Counted from the stretch's first letter, positions 1-8,775 are shown. The stretch is 64,000 bases of DNA from Actinokineospora inagensis DSM 44258 (GCF_000482865.1 NZ_AXWW01000035.1:26296-90295); one strand, 5' to 3'. Program-made: numbers and translations. The notes: generated by a model not told the origin, from the sequence alone.

Positions 1-147
1 GCGGCGGCGTTGGACCAGGTTGTGCTGGAGTTCGCGGACGACGACCTTGGAGAGGTTGGACCGGTCGATCACGTCTTGTTGGGACAGGCCGAGCACCCGC
101 ATCCGCTCCACGATGGTCCACGCCACCGCGGCCCAGTCCTCGGTCAC
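1..147 (-). CDS. Helix-turn-helix (XRE-like) regulator, N-terminal part, cut by window edge
   Basis: Reading leftwards from a GTG at 147, the frame stays open to base 1 (49 codons). It contains an amphipathic helix with WTIVERMR, then LGLSQQDVID and SNLSKVVVREL, which is the helix-turn-helix layout of XRE/Cro-type DNA-binding proteins. The box GGGAGGA sits four bases before the GTG; other GTGs at 159 and 165 lack such a box. The rest of the protein lies outside the window. A regulator fits with the element-like character of the first 2 kb. Family assignment rests on one helix-turn-helix only. Confidence 0.6.
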   Translation of the reverse strand, partial: MTEDWAAVAWTIVERMRVLGLSQQDVIDRSNLSKVVVRELQHNLVQRRR

Positions 148-285
148 CGGTCCTCCCACGTCCACCCGGGACCGACTTTATAGGTTGCCCCTCGATCAAC
201 GGTGTAGACATACCGGCCCGACCACTGGGAATATTTTGACCCGATATCGCCTAAGTCGGCTGAAGCCGTCCACATCGGAGGTCAG

Positions 286-483
286 ATGCACGCCCCCTTG
301 ACCGCTCGCGTCCTCTTCGTCAGCACCTTGATCGTGGTGGCCCAGTGGTCCGCCATCGCCGACCAGGCCAACCCCTGGCTCCTGCTCGCGACCCTCGTAC
401 CCCCCGCCTTCTTGGCCGCCCACGCCCTCTTCACCACACCAGCGCGAATCATTCGGCAGGAAAGGAACCGCCACCGCCCGTGA
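286..483 (+). CDS. Small membrane protein, unknown function
   Basis: 65 residues with two hydrophobic stretches: residues about 8-27 (VLFVSTLIVVAQW) and about 31-50 (WLLLATLVPPAFLAAHALF), followed by a basic tail. It was chosen over overlapping frames because GGAGG sits four bases before the ATG and the hydrophobicity pattern is typical of a two-helix membrane protein. It may be transcribed divergently from the regulator at 1-147, with about 140 bases between the starts. I do not recognise a family. Its position suggests it belonged to the integrated element bordering tRNA-Leu. Confidence 0.55.
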   Translation: MHAPLTARVLFVSTLIVVAQWSAIADQANPWLLLATLVPPAFLAAHALFTTPARIIRQERNRHRP

Positions 484-629
484 TCCTGCGTGCAAGGAAC
501 TACTCCGGTCCCACCCGGGCCGTAACGCGGCAGGGCTTACCCCAAGTGTCCGAAGGATCAGTGGCGCACTTGTGCGAGCAAGGTCCCGCGCGATGCGGGA
601 CGGATCCGGGAGGGTGTGATGATCTTCGC

Positions 630-1745
630 ATGGTGCGTGACGTGATACGAAGAGTGCTGGAAGCTCAGCCGGAGTACAGCGCGGAGAACACCCCGGCGAT
701 GCAGCGTCGCGGAGAGTTGATCCGCAAACAGATGACGGGCTGGATTGAGGGCTTATTACCTGAGCTCCGGGCCGTGTCAGTAGAAGATCTGCGAGTTGAC
801 GCCAGTGACGGAAAAGGCCTCCGCAGCGAGATCCCATGGGTGCGCGTTCACTCGGCCAGCAGATCTCCCAGGGCCACCGATGGATGGTATGTCGTCTACC
901 TGTTCGACGCCTGCGGAGAAGCTGTCTTCTTGACACTCATACAGGGCACCACAAAGTGGAATGGTGGTTCACCAGTGGACCGGCCCTTGGCCGAGTTACG
1001 TGCCCGTGTCGCATGGGCAAGAACTGCGCTCACACCTGCCCTGGGGCAGCGGCCCGACCTGGTCTAGGCGATCTCGTTGAAGGGCCGAGCGAGTAGACGC
1101 GCATTTGGATATGAGGTTGGCATGGTCGCAGCCTTCGAATACCGCATCGATACGCTCCCCACTGAGGAGGTGTTCAAGACAGACCTGCTGTTCATGGCCT
1201 CCGTGCTACAAGAACTGCACGTGGCGGAAAGCGGCTCGGAAGCGGTGCCCGGCGAGTTGGCCCCGGAAATCTCTGATGCGATCAGTGTGGCAGACCGCGT
1301 CGCGGGACGACGTCGCGCAGGCCAGGGCATGCGGCTAAGCCACGCCGAGCGCGCGGCAATCGAGGACCATTCTGTCGCCCTCGCCCGCGGCCACTTGGAG
1401 GCGAAGGGCTACTCGGTTCGCGATTTCGGAGCCACCGAGTCCTACGACCTCGACGCCAGACGCCGAAGCGAACGCCTCTACGTAGAGGTGAAAGGTACTA
1501 CATCTCTTGGCGAGGAGGTGATCCTGACTAAGAACGAAGTCGACCTCAATGACGAGAAGTACCCGAATACGATGTTGATCATCGTAAGCGGTATCCACCT
1601 CGACCGCACCACCATTCCACCGAATGCGTCAGGTGGTTCGGTTCGAGAGGCACACCCTTGGCGAATAGCGGCGACCGACTTGACCCCGATCTCGTTCAGG
1701 TACCGGGTGAACCAAGTCGGTGTCGACACACCCCAGGACCGGTAG
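630..1745 (+). pseudogene. MrcB_N (DUF3578) + DUF3883 protein interrupted by an in-frame TAG
   Basis: The first part (630-1,067, 145 codons) carries the MrcB N-terminal type pattern: QPEYSAENTPAMQRRGEL near its start, then WVRVHS and GWYVVYLFDACG. The second part, in the same reading frame after the TAG at 1,065-1,067, continues GYEVGMVAAFEY, which normally follows the first domain. It then has a C-terminal DUF3883 (NO VEIN-like) domain with SVRDFGATESYDLD and LYVEVKGTTS, resembling a restriction-endonuclease-like fold. In related proteins these form one chain of about 370-400 residues, as they would here without the stop. The family is linked to restriction or defence functions. The downstream half could restart at TTG 1,077 or GTG/ATG codons near 1,116. 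I read it as a single nonsense mutation; two separate proteins or readthrough remain possible. Confidence 0.7.
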
Positions 1746-1797
1746 AGCTTCAGGCCCTCCGCCTGGCCGTATGGTTCGCCAGGCGGAGGCCAATACC

Positions 1798-1971
1798 ATG
1801 CTCGACCACCTCGACACCATCGGCCGCGAGATCAATGACGCCAGCCCGGCCAGGCTCCAAGAGCTCTACGCCGCCCTCGACCTGGAACTGCTCTACAACG
1901 CACAAGACCGGATGCTCGACGTCAGCATCAGGTCTGGTAGGGGTAGTAAGCGTGTCCGAGAGGGGACTTGA
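1798..1971 (+). pseudogene. C-terminal remnant of a large serine recombinase
   Basis: A short frame of about 57 codons beginning MLDHLDTIGREI, continuing LYAALDLELLYNAQDRMLDV and ending SKRVREGT. This is the pattern of the extreme C terminus of actinobacterial serine integrases/recombinases, whose catalytic N terminus is absent here. GGAGG lies eight bases before the ATG at 1,798, so a peptide could still be made. The stop codon falls inside the tRNA-Leu gene, as is common where integrases sit at their tRNA attachment site. It marks the likely boundary of an integrated element to the left. Confidence 0.6.
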
Positions 1972-2036
1972 ACCCCTACGCCCGTTAAGGGCACTAGCAC
2001 CTCAAGCTAGCGCGTCTGCCATTCCGCCACCCGGAC
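1953..2036 (-). tRNA. tRNA-Leu (anticodon GAG)
   Basis: 84 bases on the minus strand. The acceptor arm GTCCGGG pairs with CTCGGAC (one G-U pair), followed by an A discriminator; no CCA is encoded. The anticodon stem CTAGC/GCTAG encloses loop TTGAGGT, giving GAG. There is a long variable arm, as expected for a class II tRNA (GTGCCCTTAACGGGC), and a T-arm with GGTTCAAGTCC. It reads CUC/CUU. Its 3' half overlaps the recombinase remnant, suggesting use as an attachment site. Confidence 0.95.
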
Positions 2037-2051
2037 TTGGTGGAGGGGAGT

Positions 2052-2876
2052 CTAGCGCCTGGTGAGGTGGACCTCGTCGCCGAGGGTTAGGGGGCCGGGG
2101 GTGAGGGTGGCGTATTTGGCGCCGAAGGTGACGCCGGGGCGGGTGGGGTGGCGGCGGTAGGTGGCGAGGGTTCGGGTGGGTTCGGGGCCTTTTCGCTCGC
2201 CGGTGGACTGGTCGACGGTGGGGACGGCGCAGCGGATGGCTTCGGTGGAGTAGCCGAGGTGGACGGGGCCGATGGTCAACGTGGCCGCGGTGTCCTCGGT
2301 GTGCGGGGTGGGCCAGCCGGTGATGACGATGTTGGGGCGGAAGCGGTCCATGGGGATGGGGGTTCCGCCAGCGGCGGTGATGCGGGTGTTGAGTTCGACC
2401 AACGAGGAGTCCGAGGTGACCAGGACGGCGTGGGCGTCGCCGAATCCGACTTTGCCGGGGTGCAGGCCCCAGCCGTCGCGGTCGTGGTCCGGGGGGACGC
2501 GGACGAGGCGGACGTCGCGGTCGAGGACCTCGCTGCACCACTTGGCGGCCAGGTCACCCTGGTCCACGGCGGGGCCGAACCACTTGTTGAACAGGCTGAC
2601 CTCGCGGCGGGGGCCGTCCACGACCGGCTCGACCAGGATGTCGTCGTACCCGGCCACGGACAGCCGGAGGCCGTCGGGGGTCGGGTTGGCGTGGACGACG
2701 GCCATGGCGGGGACTTTGCGTTGGCTGAGGAACGTGCCGTCGGCGGCGTCGACGACCATGTACGCGCGGTCCTCGCGCAGGCCGGTCCGCACGACGTCCG
2801 CCGTGGAGACCGAAATGCCGTGGAATCCCTTGACGGGGTAGTACGTCAGCGCGGAAACCGTTGCCACGCCGTCCAC
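2052..2876 (-). CDS. MOSC domain protein (YcbX/mARC-like)
   Basis: 274 residues. The N-terminal MOSC beta-barrel (LTYYPVKGFHGI, residues about 9-20; LREDRAYMVVDA) is followed by the MOSC domain, with MDRFRPNIVI and a conserved cysteine in the stretch AIRCAVPTVDQSTGERK. These proteins bind molybdenum cofactor and act in reductive or sulfur-carrier chemistry in the cytoplasm; the substrate cannot be told from sequence. The start is GTG at 2,876; a second GTG four codons in would also fit. It lies nine bases after the ABC transporter ATPase gene and may be the last gene of that operon. Confidence 0.85.
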   Translation of the reverse strand: MDGVATVSALTYYPVKGFHGISVSTADVVRTGLREDRAYMVVDAADGTFLSQRKVPAMAVVHANPTPDGLRLSVAGYDDILVEPVVDGPRREVSLFNKWFGPAVDQGDLAAKWCSEVLDRDVRLVRVPPDHDRDGWGLHPGKVGFGDAHAVLVTSDSSLVELNTRITAAGGTPIPMDRFRPNIVITGWPTPHTEDTAATLTIGPVHLGYSTEAIRCAVPTVDQSTGERKGPEPTRTLATYRRHPTRPGVTFGAKYATLTPGPLTLGDEVHLTRR

Positions 2877-2885
2877 GCTACCTGC

Positions 2886-3617
2886 TCACAGGACTTGGTC
2901 CAGGAACTTCCGGAGCCTGGGCGCGGTTGGCGACCCGAACACCGCGGCGGGCGGACCGGACTCGACGACCAAGCCGTGGTCGAGGAAGCACACCTGGTCG
3001 GCGACCTCGCGGGCGAACCCCATCTCGTGCGTCACGACGACCATGGTCATGCCCGCCGACGACAGTTCCGCCATCAACCCGAGCACGCCCTTCACCAGCT
3101 CCGGGTCGAGTGCGCTGGTGGCCTCGTCGAACAGCACGACCTCGGGTTCCATGGCGAGCGCGCGGGCGATCGCCACCCGCTGCCGCTGCCCGCCGGACAG
3201 GGCGGACGGCCGGAACGGCGCCTTGTCCGCGAGCCCGACCCGGTCCAGGTAGCGCGACGCCCGGTCGCGCGCCTCTTCCTGGGACAGCCGCAGGACCGAC
3301 CGCAGCGGCAGCACGAGGTTGTCGAGGACTGTCCGGTGGGCGAACAGGTTGAAGTGCTGGAACACCATGCCGATCCGCCGCCGCAGGACGTTGACGTCGG
3401 CCACGCCCGAGCCGTCGAGCAGCACTTCGCCGCGGCTGGGCGGTTCCAACTGGTTGATCGCGCGCAGCAACGTCGACTTGCCCGAACCGGACGGGCCGAT
3501 CACGCACGTCGTCGTCCCGCGCGGCACCTCCAGGTCGACCCCGCGCAGCACCTCGACCGGGCCGAACGACACGTGCAGGTCACGCACGAGCAGGCTCGAA
3601 CTCGGCAAGGGTGTCAC
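2886..3617 (-). CDS. Polar amino-acid ABC transporter, ATP-binding subunit
   Basis: 243 residues, cytoplasmic ATPase of an uptake system for amino acids (GlnQ/ArtP/HisP class). Walker A is GPSGSGKST (residues about 42-50), the signature is LSGGQRQRVAIARAL, and Walker B runs into VVLFDEATSALDPE, with the switch histidine in VVVTHEMGFA. The spacing GMVFQHFNLF at the Q-loop is typical of the polar amino-acid group. It overlaps the permease gene by 38 bases. With the permease and lipoprotein upstream it forms a complete importer; the exact substrate is not evident. Confidence 0.92.
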   Translation of the reverse strand: MTPLPSSSLLVRDLHVSFGPVEVLRGVDLEVPRGTTTCVIGPSGSGKSTLLRAINQLEPPSRGEVLLDGSGVADVNVLRRRIGMVFQHFNLFAHRTVLDNLVLPLRSVLRLSQEEARDRASRYLDRVGLADKAPFRPSALSGGQRQRVAIARALAMEPEVVLFDEATSALDPELVKGVLGLMAELSSAGMTMVVVTHEMGFAREVADQVCFLDHGLVVESGPPAAVFGSPTAPRLRKFLDQVL

Positions 3618-4323
3618 CTCCCCGAACCGGCTGACCGTCGCGCAGGCGCCGGTCGACGAAGTTGACCAGGTGCGTCAGCGGCACCGTGATCAGCAGGTAC
3701 ACCAACCCGGCCGCGACCAGCGGCGACAGGTTCCCCGTGTTGGCCGCCACGTCCTGCCCGATGCGGAACAGGTCCCGCTGCGAGGCGAGCAACCCGAGGA
3801 AGTACACCAGGCTGGAGTCCTTCACCAGCGCGATGAACTGGTTGACGAGAGCGGGCAGCACCCGTCGAACCCCTTGCGGCACAACGACCTTCGCCATGGT
3901 CGCCACGTGTGTCATGCCCAGGGCGCGCGCCGCCTCCGACTGTCCTTTGTCGACGCTCTGGATGCCTGCCCGGAAGATCTCGCCGATGTAGGCGGCCGCG
4001 ATCAGGCTCAACGCGAGGATCCCCAGTGGATACGGGTTCGTGCCGATCACCGGCCGGGCCACGACCGCGAGACCCTGCCCGACCAGCAGGATCGTCACGA
4101 TCGCGGGCAGACCGCGGAAGATGTCGGTGTACACCCGCGCGGGCCACCGCAGCCACCGCCGGTGGGACAACCCCAGCAGCGCCAACCCGAGCCCCAGCAC
4201 CGTCCCGAGCACCGCCGAACTGCCCGCCAGGATCAGCGTGTTGACCAGGCCGGTGCGCAGCAGGTCCGGCAGGACCGCGGTGATGTGGTCCCAGTTGAGG
4301 AAGGTGTCGACCAGGTCGGACAT
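3580..4323 (-). CDS. Polar amino-acid ABC transporter, permease subunit
   Basis: 247 residues with about five membrane helices. The EAA-type coupling loop is EAARALGMTHVATMAKVVVP, and the preceding GEIFRAGIQSVDKGQ is characteristic of HisM/GlnP-like permeases. The start ATG at 4,323 overlaps the stop of the binding-protein gene (TGATG), so the two are translationally coupled; a much longer upstream open frame is only a shadow of that gene. It forms the membrane channel together with the ATPase downstream. Confidence 0.92.
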   Translation of the reverse strand: MSDLVDTFLNWDHITAVLPDLLRTGLVNTLILAGSSAVLGTVLGLGLALLGLSHRRWLRWPARVYTDIFRGLPAIVTILLVGQGLAVVARPVIGTNPYPLGILALSLIAAAYIGEIFRAGIQSVDKGQSEAARALGMTHVATMAKVVVPQGVRRVLPALVNQFIALVKDSSLVYFLGLLASQRDLFRIGQDVAANTGNLSPLVAAGLVYLLITVPLTHLVNFVDRRLRDGQPVRGGDTLAEFEPARA

Positions 4324-5117
4324 CAGGACTTGGGCTTGAACTCGTCGGGCACCGGCACCGACGGGATGAACTTGTCGTGCAACCGCAGCCAGGTGCCGTC
4401 CGCGATGACCGCGTGCAGGCCGTCGTTCAGCTTGGCGCGCAGTTGGTCGTTGCCCCTGCGCACCGCGAAACCGTGCGGGAGGTCGTTGGCCGCGATGGTC
4501 GTGGTGACCGACAGTGCCGGGTCGTCCTTGGCGTACTTCTCGGCGATCGTCAGGTCGACCACCCACGCGTCGACGGTGCCGTTGCGCAGTCCGGCGATGG
4601 CGGAGTCGTAGCTGGGGAAGCGCACGACTTGCGCGCCGGGGACGTTGGCACCCAGGTACTTGTCGCCGACGGTGGCCTGGATCACCGCGACCCGCTTGCC
4701 GCTCAACAGCTTCGCGTCGGTGATGGTCTTGTCCTTGCTCAGGACGCTGATGTACTCGTAGTTGTACCGGTCGGTGAAGTCCACCGTCTTGCGCCGCTCG
4801 TCGGTCTGCGCGATGGCGGACGAGCCGACGTCGAAGGTCTTGTTGGCGACCTGGCCGAGCAGGGCGGAGAAGTCGGTGCCGACGAACTCGGTCTGGTACC
4901 CGGCTTTCGCGGCGACGGCTTTGAACAGTTCGTTGTCGAAGCCGGTGTAGACGCCGTTCTCCTGGTAGACGTTGGGCGGGGCGTCGCCGAGGGTGCCGAC
5001 GCGCAGCGTGCTGGAGTCGCCTGCGTCGGCCGACGAGGACCCGCAGCCCGCCAACGCGGTGGTGGCGGCGATCCCGGCGATGGCGAGCGCGATCGCGCGC
5101 CGCAGTGAGGTTCTCAT
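4323..5117 (-). CDS. Amino-acid ABC transporter substrate-binding lipoprotein
   Basis: 264 residues. The signal peptide starts MRTSLRRAIALAIAG and ends in the lipobox LAGC, followed by a serine-rich linker. The mature part is an SBP family 3 domain: LRVGTLGDAPPNVYQ, GFDNELFKAVA, DVGSSAIAQTDERRK and VDFTDRYNY are the standard ligand-cleft motifs. ATG 5,117 was chosen because it gives a normal signal peptide and has GGGAAG five bases ahead; ATG 5,135 has no such box. First gene of the three-gene importer operon. The ligand may be a polar amino acid such as glutamine or cystine; this is a family-level inference. Confidence 0.9.
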   Translation of the reverse strand: MRTSLRRAIALAIAGIAATTALAGCGSSSADAGDSSTLRVGTLGDAPPNVYQENGVYTGFDNELFKAVAAKAGYQTEFVGTDFSALLGQVANKTFDVGSSAIAQTDERRKTVDFTDRYNYEYISVLSKDKTITDAKLLSGKRVAVIQATVGDKYLGANVPGAQVVRFPSYDSAIAGLRNGTVDAWVVDLTIAEKYAKDDPALSVTTTIAANDLPHGFAVRRGNDQLRAKLNDGLHAVIADGTWLRLHDKFIPSVPVPDEFKPKS

Positions 5118-5278
5118 CGGTCTTCCCGTCTTCATGTGCTTGTCGCACAAGAGGATCACGCGGGTGAGGAGGTCCGATCCCCACCCGCGTTCGGCACCGA
5201 CGGTAGGAACCAACCGGCCGTGAGCGCCAACGGGCGGCCGTCTTCCCACATGACAGGACGGCGACCTGGTGACGCTCG

Positions 5279-6718
5279 CTACAGGATGGCTCCCGGCGCG
5301 TACGCCGCCGCCTCGGGGAAGCGGGCCAGCACGGTTTCAACGCGGGCGACGACCGCGGCGACCTGGGCGCCCGCGACGCCGGTGAACGGCAGCCGGTCGG
5401 CGAGCAGCCCGTCGAGAGCGGCGCGGTCGAGCGGGATACGGCTGTCGGCGGCGAGCCGGTCCAGCAGGTCGTTGTCGGCGATCCCCTTCTCCCGCATGGC
5501 GAGCGCGACCGCGACCGCGTTCTCCTTGATCGCCTCGTGCGCGGTCTCCCGGCCGACCCCGGCCTGGATGGCGGCCATCAGCACCTTGGTGGTGGCCAGG
5601 AACGGCAGGTACCGGTCGAGTTCGCGGGCGATCACGGCCGGGTAGGCGCCGAACTCGTCGAGTACGGTGAGGAATGTCTCAAGTAGACCGTCGAGGGCGA
5701 AGAAGGCGTCCGGCAGGGCGACCCGGCGCACGACCGAGCACGAGACATCACCCTCGTTCCACTGGTCGCCCGCGAGTTCGCCGACCATCGACGCGTACCC
5801 GCGCAGCACCACCGCGAGCCCGTTGACCCGCTCGCAGGAACGCGTGTTCATCTTGTGCGGCATGGCCGACGAGCCGACCTGACCGGGTTTGAAGCCCTCG
5901 GTGACCAGCTCGTGCCCGGCCATCAGCCGGATCGTCTTGGCCAGGCTGGACGGTGCGGCCGCGACCTGCACGAGCGCGGTGACCACGTCGAAGTCGAGCG
6001 ACCGCGGGTAGACCTGCCCGACACTCACGAGGTGCTCGTCGAACCCGAGGTGCCCGGCGACCGCGCGCTCCAGCCGGGCCAACTTGTCCTGGTCACCGCC
6101 GAGCAGGTCGAGCATGTCCTGGGCGGTGCCGACCGGGCCCTTGATGCCGCGCAGCGGGTACCGGGTGATCAGCTCGTCGAGCCGGGTGAAGGCGACCAGC
6201 AGCTCGTCGGCCGCGGTGGCGAACCGCTTGCCGAGGGTGGTGGCCTGCGCGGCGACGTTGTGCGAGCGGCCGGTCATGACCAGGTCGGCGTGCTCGGCGG
6301 CAAGGCGGGCCAGCCTGGACAGCACCGCGGCGACCCGGACCCGGACCAGTTCCAGCGACCGGCGGACCTGCAACTGCTCGACGTTCTCGGTGAGGTCGCG
6401 GGAGGTCATGCCCTTGTGCACGTGCTCGTGCCCGGCGAGCGCGTTGAACTCCTCGATGCGGGCCTTCACGTCGTGCCGGGTGACCCGCTCGCGGTCGGCG
6501 ATGCTGCCCAGGTCGACCCGGTCCAGGACCCGCCGGTAGTCGTCGACCACACCGGCCGGGACGTCGATGCCGAGGTCGGCCTGCGCGGAGAGGACCGCCA
6601 GCCACAGCTCCCGCTCCAGCCGGACCTTCGCCTCCGGGGACCACAGCGCGGCCAGCTCGGGGGAGGCGTAGCGGCCTGCGAGGACGTTGGGGATGCGGGG
6701 CTTCTGCGCTGCGGTCAC
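5279..6718 (-). CDS. purB: Adenylosuccinate lyase
   Basis: 479 residues. It catalyses two beta-eliminations in purine synthesis: SAICAR to AICAR, and adenylosuccinate to AMP. The fumarase/aspartase superfamily signature is GSSAMPHKMN (residues about 290-300). Other catalytic-region motifs are TSRDLTENVEQ and the histidine in TGRSHNVAAQ. Length and domain order fit the longer actinobacterial PurB type. Start GTG at 6,718. A TetR gene begins its coding region just upstream. purD lies 9 kb away, and purA further on. Confidence 0.96.
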   Translation of the reverse strand: MTAAQKPRIPNVLAGRYASPELAALWSPEAKVRLERELWLAVLSAQADLGIDVPAGVVDDYRRVLDRVDLGSIADRERVTRHDVKARIEEFNALAGHEHVHKGMTSRDLTENVEQLQVRRSLELVRVRVAAVLSRLARLAAEHADLVMTGRSHNVAAQATTLGKRFATAADELLVAFTRLDELITRYPLRGIKGPVGTAQDMLDLLGGDQDKLARLERAVAGHLGFDEHLVSVGQVYPRSLDFDVVTALVQVAAAPSSLAKTIRLMAGHELVTEGFKPGQVGSSAMPHKMNTRSCERVNGLAVVLRGYASMVGELAGDQWNEGDVSCSVVRRVALPDAFFALDGLLETFLTVLDEFGAYPAVIARELDRYLPFLATTKVLMAAIQAGVGRETAHEAIKENAVAVALAMREKGIADNDLLDRLAADSRIPLDRAALDGLLADRLPFTGVAGAQVAAVVARVETVLARFPEAAAYAPGAIL

Positions 6719-6729
6719 GTCTGGCCAGC

Positions 6730-7311
6730 TTACGCGAGGGCCGTCCGCAGCATCCGCCGCGCCGCCGCCCGCGGATCGGGGTTGACCTCGATGAGCGCGT
6801 TGACGACGGCCCCGTCGACCAGCGCGATCAACTGCTCCAGCCTGGCGTCGTCGATGTCGGCGGCGGCCAGCGCGAACGTCTCCCGGAGCAGGGCACGCAG
6901 CTCGGCGCCCAGTTCCAGCATCAGCGGACGCAGGTACGGGCGGCGGCCGGTGGCGACGAGCCGTTCGTAGCGGAGCAGCACGTTCTCGGCGTCGTCCCGC
7001 TCGACGGGGCCGAGGAGCTGGTCGAGGACCAGTTCGACGAGGTGGTCCCGGCCGCGCACCGGCTCGGTCATCGCGGCGAGCACGGCCCGGCCGCGGGCGA
7101 GTTCGGAGCGGCCGTGGTACTCGATGGCCGCGCCGATCAGCTCGTCGAGCGACTGGAAGTAGTACGTGGTGGACGCCAGCGGCAACCCGGCGCGCTCGGC
7201 GACGGCCCGGTGCCGGACCGCGTCAAAACCGCCCTCGGCGAGCAGTTCGACGGCGGCCTCGACGAGCGCGTGCCTGCGTCGCTCACCCTTGGGAGTGCTC
7301 GCGGTGGTCAT
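6730..7311 (-). CDS. TetR family transcriptional regulator
   Basis: 193 residues. The N-terminal helix-turn-helix spans residues about 8-53: RRRHALVEAAVELLAEGGFD, then VRHRAVAERAGLPLASTTYYF, which is the TetR recognition helix. The C-terminal part is helical and probably binds a ligand. ATG 7,311 gives the normal short N terminus; the open frame extends further upstream but without family-like sequence. It stops 11 bases from the purB start, so it may be co-transcribed with purB. No target operator could be assigned. Confidence 0.88.
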   Translation of the reverse strand: MTTASTPKGERRRHALVEAAVELLAEGGFDAVRHRAVAERAGLPLASTTYYFQSLDELIGAAIEYHGRSELARGRAVLAAMTEPVRGRDHLVELVLDQLLGPVERDDAENVLLRYERLVATGRRPYLRPLMLELGAELRALLRETFALAAADIDDARLEQLIALVDGAVVNALIEVNPDPRAAARRMLRTALA

Positions 7312-7346
7312 GCCTGGATTCTGCCGCCGGACGCGGTCGGGCAGGG

Positions 7347-8105
7347 TCAGTACCGGCCCGCCAGCTTCTTGCCGATGTCGCGCAGCCCGTCCGCGGTGAT
7401 CGGCGGGGCGGCGGAGCCGGACACGGACTCGACCTCGAGCACCACCGTCGCACCCGATTTCGCCGCGATGACGAAGCCCTGCGCGCCCGACCGGTCGGCC
7501 CACGGCGGCTGCATGACCTGCGCCTTGCCCTTCGGGGTGACCATGATCGAGAGCAGCCCGCGCTCCGGCCCCCTGGTGATCTGGAAGGCCGCCGACGTCG
7601 AACCGGGGGCGCAGGTCAGCGGGGAAGCGCGGTACTCGCCGGGAGAAACGGCGGACGGAAGCTCGCCCGCGAGGGCAGCAGCGAGCTTCCGGTCCGCCGG
7701 TCCGCACCCACCAGGAGTGCTGTCGGCACCGAGGCCGACCTCTCCACCCGGCGAGCCCCCCTGCTTGGGCGTCGCCGACGGAGCGTCCGGTGCCGCCTCC
7801 GCGAGGCGCGGGGTGGCACTCTGCGTCTCGCCCGGAACAGGATTCGCGTTACCGGGAACCGCGGGCGCCGAGCCGAGCGCGGCCGAATCGTTACTCGACG
7901 TGCCGTTCGTCGTGGGCCACAACGCGACCCCGACGGCCACCCCGCCCACGACGACGGCGAGCCCCAGCGCCGCACCGGCGATCACCCCGGTGCGCCGCCT
8001 CGTCGCCTTGGCCGAGGCCGCCAGCACGTCGTCCCGGTCGAACGACGGCGGGGGCACGTCGCGGACCGCGTCGTTGAACAGCTCTGAGATCTTGTGCTCG
8101 TCCAC
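7347..8105 (-). CDS. Membrane-anchored protein paired with SigE-type sigma factor (possible anti-sigma factor)
   Basis: 252 residues. The first about 38 residues are cytoplasmic and include a basic RRRTG stretch; one membrane helix follows (GVIAGAALGLAVVVGGVAVGVAL cut to its core, residues about 40-62). Then comes a low-complexity Pro/Ser/Gly linker and an extracytoplasmic domain with two cysteines. It lies 17 bases after the sigma factor gene, the usual arrangement of a sigma/anti-sigma pair, but no zinc-binding ZAS motif is visible. The regulatory role is inferred from position only. Confidence 0.7.
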   Translation of the reverse strand: MDEHKISELFNDAVRDVPPPSFDRDDVLAASAKATRRRTGVIAGAALGLAVVVGGVAVGVALWPTTNGTSSNDSAALGSAPAVPGNANPVPGETQSATPRLAEAAPDAPSATPKQGGSPGGEVGLGADSTPGGCGPADRKLAAALAGELPSAVSPGEYRASPLTCAPGSTSAAFQITRGPERGLLSIMVTPKGKAQVMQPPWADRSGAQGFVIAAKSGATVVLEVESVSGSAAPPITADGLRDIGKKLAGRY

Positions 8106-8122
8106 CTACACCCACCTCCCCG

Positions 8123-8641
8123 TCACGAAGTCGACCGCAGGTCGTCGACCGCGTCGCCGAGCACGTCGCGCAACGCGGCCAGCCCGCGCGCGGTCTGGCT
8201 TTTCACGGTCCCCTCCGAACACTTCATCGCCACGGCGGTCGCGGCGACGTCGAGCCCTTCGAGGAACCGCAGGACGAGCACGGCCCGCTGCCGCGGTGGC
8301 ACCTTGGCCAGCCCGTCCACCAACGTCGAGCGGACCGCCACCACCTCGCCGACCTCGGCGTCGGTGGCCGCGACCTCCGGGACGACCTCGACGTGCCGCT
8401 CCCGCCGCCACGGCCTGCGCGTCTCGTCGATCATCGCGCGCAGCACCGACCGGCGGACGTAGGCGTCCAGGGCCCCGCGGTCCCGGATCTTGCGCCACCT
8501 GCGGTGCAACGCGACGAACGCCGTCTGGGTGAGGTCGTCCGCCCGGTGCCAGTCCCCGCAGAGCAGGTAAGCGGTTCTGCGCACGGCGTCGCGCCGTGCC
8601 GTGAAGTACTCCGCGAACTCCTGCTCGTCGCGCTGGTCCAC
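8123..8641 (-). CDS. SigE-family (ECF) RNA polymerase sigma factor
   Basis: 172 residues. Region 2 has EEFAEYFTARRDAVRRTAYL-like sequence with DWHRADDLTQTAFV; region 4 has LPPRQRAVLVLRFLE-type sequence (here KVPPRQRAVLVLRFLEGL) and the helix-turn-helix CSEGTVKSQTARGLAALR. It directs RNA polymerase to specific promoters. Start GTG at 8,641. It is followed by a single-pass membrane protein likely to control its activity. A threonine aldolase gene is divergent. Confidence 0.9.
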   Translation of the reverse strand: MDQRDEQEFAEYFTARRDAVRRTAYLLCGDWHRADDLTQTAFVALHRRWRKIRDRGALDAYVRRSVLRAMIDETRRPWRRERHVEVVPEVAATDAEVGEVVAVRSTLVDGLAKVPPRQRAVLVLRFLEGLDVAATAVAMKCSEGTVKSQTARGLAALRDVLGDAVDDLRSTS

Positions 8642-8775
8642 GCGGACGCTCTCCGCTCGTCTTGTCTACGGGTGGGGGACGGACGTGCCCCGGACAACGG
8701 TTGCACGGGGTACCGCAGAGACATACGCCACCCCCGGCATCGGTCGAACAGCCGATGCTGTGGTGTGATCGGATC

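Noticed and set aside
345..629. Upstream extension of the MrcB_N frame
   Set aside because: Overlaps the small membrane gene and has no family-like residues before the ATG at 630.
2148..3665. 505-codon plus-strand open frame opposite the MOSC and ATPase genes
   Set aside because: Composition is Gly/Val/Asp/Arg-rich without any family pattern; both opposing genes have complete motifs.
5118..5278. Riboswitch before the amino-acid ABC operon
   Set aside because: Some inverted sequence but no conserved SAM, lysine, glycine or other aptamer core could be recognised by eye.
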